Below are positions 1 through 5,614 of a stretch of DNA of 5,754 nucleotides, in pieces. Under the pieces are notes generated by a model. It saw nothing but the letters and a program-made list of their open reading frames with translations, was not told the origin of the DNA and searched no databases. A program made the translations under genes and the position numbers. The DNA comes from Candidatus Omnitrophota bacterium (GTDB taxonomy: Bacteria > Omnitrophota > Gorgyraeia > 1-14-0-20-64-10). The first letter of the stretch is position 1. Each line of letters starts with the position of its first letter. The stretch covers positions 1 to 5,754 of the forward strand of contig JAHFFF010000110.1 in assembly GCA_023248095.1 (NCBI GenBank). Reading direction: 5' to 3'.

Positions 1-537
1 AGCCTTGGTCAGTTTGCCCATCGGCAAGGTCAGGCGGCTCAGCTGTTCCTGCGTCAGCTGGAATAAAACGTACGACTGGTCCTTATCGGGATCCACCGCC
101 TTGGAGACGGCGTAGCGCTTTCGGCTCTCATCCCAGACGACGCTGGCGTAATGGCCGGTGGCCAAGCGATCGATGCCGAGGGTCTGGGCCTTTTCCAGCA
201 GGATTCCGCTCTTGATCTTCCGGTTGCAGACAACGCAGGGGTTGGGAGTCAGCCCGTGCGTGTAGCTCTCCACAAAGTAGTCCATCACATTCGCCTTGAA
301 GGGAACAGAGGCCTCTACGACGTAGAAGGGAATCCCCAGCCGGTCGGCAACGGCCCGGGCATCCTCGATGTCACGCGTGGAGCAGCAGGTCTGCCCCTTG
401 GGTACCGTGTCGCACAGCTCCTTGGGCCAGGTCTTCAAGGTCATGCCGATCACCTCGTAGCCTTCCTCCCGGAGCAGGTAGGCGGTGACCGAAGAATCTA
501 CCCCGCCGCTCATGGCCACGACCACTGACTCCTTCAC
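1..537 (-). CDS. mnmA: tRNA-specific 2-thiouridylase MnmA, N-terminal 179 codons (runs off window)
   Basis: MnmA activates U34 of the tRNAs for Lys, Glu and Gln with ATP and replaces the C2 oxygen with sulfur in the cytoplasm. The frame is open from a GTG at 537 to the window edge, giving 179 codons of a family usually near 360. Visible motifs are the PP-loop SGGVDSS (residues 10-16), TPNPCVVCN (97-105) with Cys104 at the position of the first catalytic cysteine, ATGHY (126-130) and DKDQSY near residue 153. An extra cysteine group (Cys42, Cys51, Cys52) lies in the stretch after the PP-loop, as in many non-enterobacterial members. The second catalytic cysteine would lie outside the window. The GTG is chosen because GGAGG precedes it by 7 bases and it overlaps the panB stop as GTGA, implying coupled translation. 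Identification is secure. Confidence 0.96.
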   Translation of the reverse strand, partial: MKESVVVAMSGGVDSSVTAYLLREEGYEVIGMTLKTWPKELCDTVPKGQTCCSTRDIEDARAVADRLGIPFYVVEASVPFKANVMDYFVESYTHGLTPNPCVVCNRKIKSGILLEKAQTLGIDRLATGHYASVVWDESRKRYAVSKAVDPDKDQSYVLFQLTQEQLSRLTLPMGKLTKA

Positions 538-1412
538 CGAACTGCCTCCGGCTTGCGCAGACCCCGGCGGAACTTTTCCAGTTGAACGGACGCCATCGTA
601 AAGCTCTCCTTTGCGGAGGGAAAGGAACCCTGTCCCACCGCCTTACGGAATTGACCCACCGCTTTCAGAACAGCCTGGTCCACCCTTGCAAAAGTCCGCG
701 CAAACTTTGGATGGAAAGAACCGCTCAGGTGGAGCAGGTCCTGCGTGACCAGCACCTGCCCGTCGCAATGGGGGCCCGCGCCGATCCCGAAGGTGGGGAT
801 GCTGAGGCGGCGCGTCGTCTCAGCCGCCACCTCGCGCGGGACGCACTCCAGCACGATCCCGAAACAGCCGGCCTTCTCCAACTCCTGCGCCGCCTTGACC
901 AAGGCCACCGCCGACTGCGCCTCCTTCGCCTGCACGTGGAAGCCGCCGAGCTTGCCGGCAGTCTGCGGCGTCAATCCCAAGTGACCGAGGACCGGGATGC
1001 CGGCGTCCAGTATGGCCCGCACCGCCCGCAAAGATTCCATCGATCCCTGCCCTCCTTCCACCTTCACCGCATCACAGCCGGCCTCCTTGAGGAACCGCCC
1101 GGCGTTCCGGACCGATTTTTCCAATGAGATATTGAAGGACATGAACGGCATGTCCCCCACCAAAAGGGCCCGGGAAACCCCGCGCCGCACCGCCTTCGCG
1201 TGGTGCAACATCTCCTCCATCGTCACCGGAACGGTCGTGGGGTAACCGAGCGCCACCATCCCCAACGAGTCTCCGACCAAGATGATGTCGATCCCAGCTT
1301 CATCCACCAAACGGGCAATCGGCAGGTCGTAGGCAGTGAGCATGGTAAGCTTCTCGCCCCGTCGCTTCTTTTCCAACAAACCGGGAATCGTCACCCTCTG
1401 CGGATCAGGCAT
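534..1412 (-). CDS. panB: Ketopantoate hydroxymethyltransferase PanB
   Basis: PanB transfers a hydroxymethyl group from 5,10-methylene-THF to 2-oxoisovalerate, the first committed step of pantothenate and CoA synthesis, as a cytoplasmic Mg-dependent TIM barrel. The 292-residue product shows LTAYD (25-29), VGDSLGM (46-52) with Mg ligand Asp48, GYPTTVPVT (56-64), DMPF (87-90) with Asp87, KVEGG (117-121) with Glu119, GHLGLTPQ (143-150), LECVP (188-192) with the expected catalytic Glu189, GIGAG (209-213), DGQVLV (217-222) and HPKF (234-237). The core ends near residue 270, where shorter relatives such as the 264-residue E. coli protein stop. A basic tail of about 22 residues follows. The ATG at 1412 is preferred over upstream in-frame starts because the family N-terminus begins there; it overlaps the folD stop by 8 bases. 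PanB consumes the product of the fhs-fchA-folD genes just upstream, which makes co-transcription metabolically sensible. Confidence 0.97.
   Translation of the reverse strand: MPDPQRVTIPGLLEKKRRGEKLTMLTAYDLPIARLVDEAGIDIILVGDSLGMVALGYPTTVPVTMEEMLHHAKAVRRGVSRALLVGDMPFMSFNISLEKSVRNAGRFLKEAGCDAVKVEGGQGSMESLRAVRAILDAGIPVLGHLGLTPQTAGKLGGFHVQAKEAQSAVALVKAAQELEKAGCFGIVLECVPREVAAETTRRLSIPTFGIGAGPHCDGQVLVTQDLLHLSGSFHPKFARTFARVDQAVLKAVGQFRKAVGQGSFPSAKESFTMASVQLEKFRRGLRKPEAVR
545..549 (-). promoter_or_regulatory. Shine-Dalgarno GGAGG for mnmA, inside panB
   Basis: On the minus strand GGAGG lies 7 bases before the GTG at 537. It falls within the last codons of panB and decides the mnmA start, since no ATG occurs nearby except the one inside the PP-loop region (residue 9), which would truncate the conserved beta strand. 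Confidence 0.75.
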
Positions 1413-2298
1413 TCGGGCGTTCCACCTGCAGCTTAAAAGCCTCGACGGTATTGCGCATGAGCGTCGCCACCACCACCGGCCCCACCCCTCCCGGCACCGG
1501 GGTGATGAAGTCGGCCCGGCTTCGCGCCTCCTCAAACTCCACATCGCCAACCACCTGCCCATTCACCAGGCTCGTCCCCACATCGATGACAATTGCGCCG
1601 GGATGGATCCAAGGACCCTTGACCAGGTGCGGCTTTCCAACGGCCACCACCAGGATCTCCGCGCGACGAACATGCTCCATCAACCGGCCGCGGTCGGAGG
1701 TAGCAACATGGCAGATGGTGGTGGTGCAGAAGCGATCCAGCAGGAGCAGGCTCACCGGCTTTCCGATCAACTCGCTGTGGCCGACGATGACCGCTTCCTT
1801 TCCATACAGATCGGCCCCTGTGGCGTTGATCAGCTCCATGATCGCCAAAGAGGTGCAGGTCCCGATCCTCGACCAGCCGAACACCGCCTGGCCGATGTGC
1901 TGGGGATGAATCCCCTCCACATCCTTCTTGGGATCCAGTTTCGCAGAGATCTCCCGGGCGTCAATCCCGGAGGGCAGCGGAAATTGAACGGTCACCCCTG
2001 TGATCTGAGGATCCTGGTTCCACTCGTCTATCCGGCGGATGAGTTCCTTCTGGGTCACGGCCTGAGGCAATCGCTCCAACCGGTACCCGATCCCCAGATT
2101 GGATGCAGCCCGGCTCTGGGAGCGGGCAAAAAGATCCGACGCCGAATGGGTCCCCACCTGCACCGACAGCAAAAACGGGGCTTGGCCGTGAAGGCTCTTC
2201 AGCCGGCCCACCTCGCGCTTCAACTGGTCATAGATCTTGGCGGCAATGGCGCGCCCATCCAGCACCTGACCCAGTACCCGCTCTTTATGAGTTTCCAT
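1405..2298 (-). CDS. folD: FolD-family methylene-THF dehydrogenase, probably lacking cyclohydrolase activity
   Basis: FolD normally oxidises 5,10-methylene-THF to methenyl-THF (or runs in reverse) and hydrolyses methenyl- to 10-formyl-THF in one active site. This 297-residue protein is full length: LDGRAIA (13-19), VTVQFPLPSGID (102-113) with Gln105 of the active site kept, KKDVEGIHP (124-132), a Rossmann segment VGHSELIGKP (172-181) and ITPVPGGVGP (265-274). The catalytic segment, normally Y-V-x-x-K, reads LFARSQSRAA (56-65): Phe57 replaces the tyrosine and Gln61 the lysine. The second aspartate of the usual KDVDG is Glu128, and PCTP is changed to TCTS (147-150). In characterised enzymes the lysine is needed for cyclohydrolase but not dehydrogenase chemistry, so I infer a dehydrogenase-only enzyme. 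His174 stands where NADP-linked enzymes have Arg, leaving NAD versus NADP open. The ATG overlaps the fchA stop by 14 bases. Confidence 0.93.
   Translation of the reverse strand: METHKERVLGQVLDGRAIAAKIYDQLKREVGRLKSLHGQAPFLLSVQVGTHSASDLFARSQSRAASNLGIGYRLERLPQAVTQKELIRRIDEWNQDPQITGVTVQFPLPSGIDAREISAKLDPKKDVEGIHPQHIGQAVFGWSRIGTCTSLAIMELINATGADLYGKEAVIVGHSELIGKPVSLLLLDRFCTTTICHVATSDRGRLMEHVRRAEILVVAVGKPHLVKGPWIHPGAIVIDVGTSLVNGQVVGDVEFEEARSRADFITPVPGGVGPVVVATLMRNTVEAFKLQVERPNA
1422..1427 (-). promoter_or_regulatory. Shine-Dalgarno-like AGGTGG for panB, inside folD
   Basis: AGGTGG on the minus strand lies 9 bases before the panB ATG at 1412, within the last codons of folD. It supports the short panB start rather than the longer open frame reaching back to 1562. 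Confidence 0.55.
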
Positions 2299-2881
2299 TC
2301 AGTCGCTCCATAGACCGCTGCAATCGAGCCAACCGCATCCGGACCCGCCGATCCAAGAGTCTCAGATCCTTAGCACCCAAATTAATCTGCACCATCGGAA
2401 AGGCAGCGTCGAAGGCCCCCCGCAACAGGGCCTGGCCGGCCCGAACATCCGAGCCCAGATACGGCCCCGTCACCTTGGACAACCGGTGCAGGATCTCCAT
2501 CGCCCCAACCACCTGTGTACAGATTTCCAGCGGACATTCGATCGCCCCTCTGCGCATCCTCAGCATCTGGCGAGGACCGTTGCGCTGAGCGCGAACCAAC
2601 CGGTCGTACGCAGCGGCGTCCTCTCGGATGAGTCTCTTCAACCGTGCGCAGATCCGATCCAGGCCCTTGCGGCTGACCTGAAGCCTCCTTCGTTCCAGCG
2701 AGCGGACGTTCGAGCGGGAAAGCAGGATGCCGCTGACCATGCAGCCCAGGGCGCACCCCAACGACCCGGCTAATGCCGCTGCCGACCCTCCGCCGGGCGT
2801 CGGTTCCGAGGAAGCCAATCGTGATAAAAAGAGCTCAATCTTCCAATGAGAATCCGGAAGTGGAGAGGCGGGAGAGAACAT
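2285..2881 (-). CDS. fchA: FchA-like methenyl-THF cyclohydrolase (FTCD-C / cyclodeaminase family)
   Basis: The family contains the cyclodeaminase half of FTCD and stand-alone FchA, which hydrolyses 5,10-methenyl-THF to 10-formyl-THF. The 198-residue product matches FchA length (Methylobacterium FchA is about 208). It shows FLSRLASSEPTPGGGSAAAL (18-37), the family hallmark, then a small-residue helix, REDAAAYDRL (86-95), GSDVRAG (143-149) and QINL (165-168). Several usually conserved pieces differ: the stretch after the MV at 48-49 lacks the usual NLT-GKKK-like sequence, the LPK-T-EEK loop is absent, and GN-x-x-x-SD reads GPYLGSD. Family membership is clear, exact activity is inferred. The gene starts 4 bases after the fhs stop with no visible Shine-Dalgarno sequence, so ribosomes may reinitiate from fhs. 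Placement between fhs and a lysine-less folD strongly favours the cyclohydrolase role over formimino-THF cyclodeaminase. A start further upstream would overlap fhs and add unrelated sequence. Confidence 0.86.
   Translation of the reverse strand: MFSPASPLPDSHWKIELFLSRLASSEPTPGGGSAAALAGSLGCALGCMVSGILLSRSNVRSLERRRLQVSRKGLDRICARLKRLIREDAAAYDRLVRAQRNGPRQMLRMRRGAIECPLEICTQVVGAMEILHRLSKVTGPYLGSDVRAGQALLRGAFDAAFPMVQINLGAKDLRLLDRRVRMRLARLQRSMERLNGNS
2306..2310 (-). promoter_or_regulatory. Shine-Dalgarno-like TGGAG for folD, inside fchA
   Basis: TGGAG on the minus strand lies 7 bases before the folD ATG at 2298, within the last fchA codons. With the 14-base overlap it suggests coupled translation of the two genes. 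Confidence 0.5.
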
Positions 2882-2885
2882 CGGG

Positions 2886-4580
2886 TTAGAAGAGGCCGGA
2901 GGCCCGACCGTTGTCGTCGAGATCGAGCTGCTCGGCCAGAGGGACCTTCGGCAGGCCCGGCATGGTGAGGATCTTCCCGGTGAGGGCCACCAAGAACTTG
3001 GCGCCGGCGGCCACCCGAATCTCCCGGACTCGCAGTTTCCATCCGGACGGGACACCCTTCCTCTTCGGATCATCGGTGAGGGAGAGCTGCGTTTTGGCCA
3101 TGTTGATCGGCAGACCTGCGAAGCCGTCGCTCACTATGCGCTCCAGATCCTGCGGCGCGGATTCCACGAACTCCACACCATCGGCCCCGTAAATCTCCCG
3201 CGCGATTCGATTGATCTTCTCCGGAACCGGCAAATCCAGCGGGTAGAGGGGCTCAAAGTTGGCGCTCCTCTCCTGAAGGGCCGACATGACCTCTTGAGCC
3301 AACTTCAATCCCCCCTCGCCGCCCTGCTCAGCCACCGTTGAAACCGAACACCGAGTCTTCAATCCCAGACAATGCTCCTGGATGACCTTCAGCTCCGTCT
3401 CCGTATCGTTCTGGAACTGGTTGATCGTCACCACGGGAACCAGTCCGAAGCGACGGATGATCTTTAGGTGCCGTTCCAGATTTTCAAAGCCACGCTGGAG
3501 CGACCGAATGTCCTCCCGGCTGGAGGCCTCCTCCAGAGAAAGTCCGCCATGCACCTTCAAGGCCCGGGCCGTGACCACCAAAACCGCCACCTCCGGCTTG
3601 AACCCCGCGGATCGGGCAACGATATCGCAGAATTTCTCCAAGCCTAAATCCGAGCCGAATCCGCATTCGGTCACGCAGTAGTCCGCCAGATGCAACGCCA
3701 TTTCGTTGGCCAGCACCGAGTTGGTTCCGGCCGCCAGGTTGGCAAACGGCCCCGTGTGAATGAAGACCGGCTGGCCCTCCAGCGTCTGCACAAGGTTCGG
3801 CTGCACCGCATCCTTGAGCAACAGGGCCATAGCACCGACGGCACGCACCTCCCTGGCCGTGACCGGCCGGCCGGTGCGGGTAGCGGCCACCACGATCCGG
3901 CCCAACCGCTCCTTCAAGTCCGCGTAACCGGTCGTCAGCGCCAAGATCGCCATCACCTCACTGGCCACGGTAATGTCGAATCCGGTCTCCCGCTTGAGGT
4001 AGCCGATGCCCCCCAACCCCACCTCCACATGGCGCAGATTCCGATCCGGGATCTCGGAGACCCGCCTCCAGTAAATCTTCTGCGGGTCGATCCCCAGCTC
4101 ATTTCCATGGATCACATGGTTCTCCACCATGGCGGTCAAGAGGTTGTGGGCAGTGCCGACGGCATGGATATCCCCGGTGAAATGCAGGTTGATCTCCTCC
4201 ATCGGAAGGATCTGGGAACGGCCGGAGCCGCAGGCGCCCCCCTTCACGCCGAAGATCGGCCCGATCGCAGGCTCCCGCAGCGTCAGGATCACCTTCTTGC
4301 GGAGCCGTCCCATCGCTTGGGTGAGGCCGATCGCCGTGGAGGTTTTCCCTTCCCCGGCTTCGGTCGGCGTCAGGGCGGTGACCAGGATGAGCTTCCCGCT
4401 GGGCCGGCTCTTGATCCGCTCCAGCGCCTTCAGAGAAACCTTGGCCTTGTAGGAACCGTACACCTCCAGCTCCTCCAGCCGCAGGCCTGCCCTTCGGGCA
4501 ATCTCGATGATCTGCAGCGGACGAGCAGCCTGGGAGATCTCGATGTTGGATGGAATCTTACGAACTGTCGCGAGTGGCAT
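2886..4580 (-). CDS. fhs: Formate-tetrahydrofolate ligase (10-formyl-THF synthetase)
   Basis: Fhs joins formate to THF with ATP, giving 10-formyl-THF in the cytoplasm. The 564-residue product is full length (Moorella enzyme 559) and collinear with the family: SNIEISQAA (11-19), YGSYKAKVSL (41-50), the nucleotide loop TPTEAGEGKT (71-80), LREPAIGPIFG (101-111), PMEEINLHFTGDIHA (126-140), GFDITVASE (200-208), KDAVQPNLVQTLE (256-268), RALKVHGG (339-346), NQFQNDTETEL (387-397), AEQGGEGG (417-424), YGADGV (464-469), MAKTQLSLTDDP (494-505) and MPGLPKVP (540-547). Departures include GGACGSGR (114-121) for the usual GGAAGGGY, GGIGYLKRE (190-198) for a GGKANGVPRE-like stretch, and Asn493 where Cys is common. 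The ATG is well fixed: an in-frame TAA lies 12 to 10 bases upstream (4592-4590). No Shine-Dalgarno sequence is visible; a promoter overlaps the gap to yraN. Confidence 0.96.
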   Translation of the reverse strand: MPLATVRKIPSNIEISQAARPLQIIEIARRAGLRLEELEVYGSYKAKVSLKALERIKSRPSGKLILVTALTPTEAGEGKTSTAIGLTQAMGRLRKKVILTLREPAIGPIFGVKGGACGSGRSQILPMEEINLHFTGDIHAVGTAHNLLTAMVENHVIHGNELGIDPQKIYWRRVSEIPDRNLRHVEVGLGGIGYLKRETGFDITVASEVMAILALTTGYADLKERLGRIVVAATRTGRPVTAREVRAVGAMALLLKDAVQPNLVQTLEGQPVFIHTGPFANLAAGTNSVLANEMALHLADYCVTECGFGSDLGLEKFCDIVARSAGFKPEVAVLVVTARALKVHGGLSLEEASSREDIRSLQRGFENLERHLKIIRRFGLVPVVTINQFQNDTETELKVIQEHCLGLKTRCSVSTVAEQGGEGGLKLAQEVMSALQERSANFEPLYPLDLPVPEKINRIAREIYGADGVEFVESAPQDLERIVSDGFAGLPINMAKTQLSLTDDPKRKGVPSGWKLRVREIRVAAGAKFLVALTGKILTMPGLPKVPLAEQLDLDDNGRASGLF

Positions 4581-4588
4581 GATCAGCC

Positions 4589-4616
4589 ATTATATAGGAA
4601 AGTCACGCCGCCTCAA
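4589..4616 (-). promoter_or_regulatory. Putative sigma70-type promoter for the fhs module, possibly giving leaderless mRNA
   Basis: On the minus strand TTGAGG (4616-4611) is followed after 16 bases by a perfect TATAAT (4594-4589). The -10 lies in the 22-base gap between yraN and fhs and the -35 in the last yraN codons. The AT-rich patch stands out in GC-rich surroundings. A start point 6 to 8 bases past the -10 would fall at about 4581-4583, immediately before the fhs ATG at 4580. The -35 is weaker than the -10 and the spacer is one base short of ideal. Promoter function is inferred. Confidence 0.5.
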
Positions 4617-4971
4617 AGGCACCTTTAATCAAACGGATGCGAGGGGCGTGCGGATCTTTATCGGTGAGGATGGAAAGAACATCAAAACGAATGGGGCAGC
4701 CCTCTGCGAGCCGGGAGCGCTGCAGGTACCAGGTGGCCAAGCGGACCAGGCGCCTGCGCTTCTCTGCGGTCAACGCCTCCTCGGGCAACCCGAAGCGAAC
4801 ACCCGAGCGGGCCTTGATCTCCACAAAGCAGAGGGCGGCCCCATCCCTTGCGACGACGTCGATCTCTCCGAATTTCGCCCGGACGTTGCGCGCGACAATC
4901 CGGTAACCGTTGTCCTGCAGAAAGAGAACCGCCTCATCCTCCCCCTTGCGGCCGAGGAGGAATTTATTCAC
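4603..4971 (-). CDS. yraN: YraN/UPF0102 family putative endonuclease
   Basis: This is a 122-residue protein of the YraN (UPF0102) family, which has the restriction-endonuclease-like fold; its cellular role is not established. Visible are LGRKGEDEA (6-14), NGYRIVARNVR (21-31), FGEIDVVARDG (34-44) with Asp38, FVEIKARS (49-56) with the E-x-K pair Glu51/Lys53, FGLPEEALTAEKRRRL (60-75) and IRFDVLSIL (94-102). Asp38 with Glu51-x-Lys53 fits the D...ExK nuclease pattern. The start is taken as GTG at 4971, which overlaps the rnhB stop by 8 bases and leaves the usual short lead into the LGRKGE motif. No strong Shine-Dalgarno sequence precedes it, and the open frame continues upstream to 5154, but that part lies in rnhB coding sequence and does not resemble the family. 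Linkage to rplS and rnhB is common in bacteria. Confidence 0.9.
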   Translation of the reverse strand: MNKFLLGRKGEDEAVLFLQDNGYRIVARNVRAKFGEIDVVARDGAALCFVEIKARSGVRFGLPEEALTAEKRRRLVRLATWYLQRSRLAEGCPIRFDVLSILTDKDPHAPRIRLIKGAFEAA

Positions 4972-5614
4972 CGAGGGACCATCGGATCGGCGCAAAGCTG
5001 AAGCGGTGGAACCGACAGGGCCCGATCTTCTCCAACGCCTCCATGTGCTCAGCCGTTCCGTATCCCTTGTGGCGTGCAAATCCGTATTCCGGATGGAGGC
5101 GGTGGACCAAATCCATCCACTGATCCCGAACCACCTTCGCCACGATGGAGGCACAGGCGATGCTCAAGCTCTTGGCGTCCCCATCCACAATGGGAAGCAT
5201 GGGAAGGGGATAACTGATCGGAACGGAGTTTCCATCCACGAGCACGATCTCAGGGGAAGCGGGGAGTTTCTGCAGGGCCCGGATCATCGCCAGATGGGTA
5301 GCCGCTTGAATGCCCAGTCGGTCGATCTCCTCATGGCCGGCGGCACCGACGCCGACGGAGGCAAAGCGGAGGATCTCCCGGTACGCCCGCTCGCGGGCTA
5401 AAGGGGATAGCCGTTTCGAATCATCCAGAGGGGTTGTGAAACGATTGCTGTGCAGGAGTACCGCGCCCGCTACTACCGGCCCGGCTAGGGGACCGCGGCC
5501 CGCCTCATCGACGCCCGCGATCCGTCCGTTCCTAAGCCTTTGTCGGCGCCGGAGTCTCTGATCGAACCGGAGGAGCTGCCGGAGTCTCGGGGGTCTCGCC
5601 AAAACGCTCCTCAA
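4964..5614 (-). CDS. rnhB: Ribonuclease HII
   Basis: RNase HII cuts the RNA strand at ribonucleotides embedded in DNA and in RNA/DNA hybrids, using metal ions. Counting from a TTG at 5614, the 216-residue product shows GVDEAGRGPLAGPVVAGAV (34-52) with Asp36 and Glu37, DDSKRLS (64-70), VLVDGN (124-129) with Asp127, SIACASIVAKVVRD (151-164) with Asp164, HPEYGFARHKGYGT (174-187) and a final HRFSFAP (203-209). The four acidic residues expected of the family are present. No ATG or GTG exists between the 5614 TTG and the first motif. The start is therefore TTG at 5614 or TTG at 5602 (212 residues; AGGAG lies only 4 bases before it). Either puts the N-terminus inside rplS in another frame. Relatives carry a similar basic helix before the DEAGRG motif, which supports a start in this region. 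Confidence 0.93.
   Translation of the reverse strand: MRSVLARPPRLRQLLRFDQRLRRRQRLRNGRIAGVDEAGRGPLAGPVVAGAVLLHSNRFTTPLDDSKRLSPLARERAYREILRFASVGVGAAGHEEIDRLGIQAATHLAMIRALQKLPASPEIVLVDGNSVPISYPLPMLPIVDGDAKSLSIACASIVAKVVRDQWMDLVHRLHPEYGFARHKGYGTAEHMEALEKIGPCRFHRFSFAPIRWSLGE

Noticed and set aside
375..420. Cysteine group (Cys42, Cys51, Cys52) in MnmA as a novel metal site.
   Set aside because: Cysteine-containing inserts at this place are common in MnmA from many phyla, so this is not unusual by itself.
1336..2313. A 325-codon open frame on the plus strand across folD.
   Set aside because: It is antisense to a gene with clear family motifs, and its translation is rich in His, Arg, Pro and Gln with no recognisable domain, as expected of a GC-driven shadow frame.
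2770..3073. Longer in-frame extension of fchA back into fhs.
   Set aside because: The extra residues are encoded by the conserved fhs 3' end in another frame and do not resemble the FTCD-C N-terminus. The ATG at 2881 gives the usual family length.
4558..4590. A 10-codon minus-strand mini-ORF (ATG at 4590, TAA at 4560) overlapping the fhs start, as a possible leader peptide.
   Set aside because: Its ATG overlaps the -10 box, it has no Shine-Dalgarno sequence and its sequence (MADHATRDSS) suggests no attenuation logic. It could only be made from readthrough transcripts.
4581..4602. Possible terminator between yraN and fhs.
   Set aside because: The 22-base gap has no GC-rich inverted repeat or T-tract; the AT-rich stretch is better explained as a -10 box.
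3690..4628. A 312-codon open frame on the plus strand across fhs.
   Set aside because: It is antisense to the conserved Fhs sequence, has low-complexity His/Gln/Arg composition and no family resemblance.
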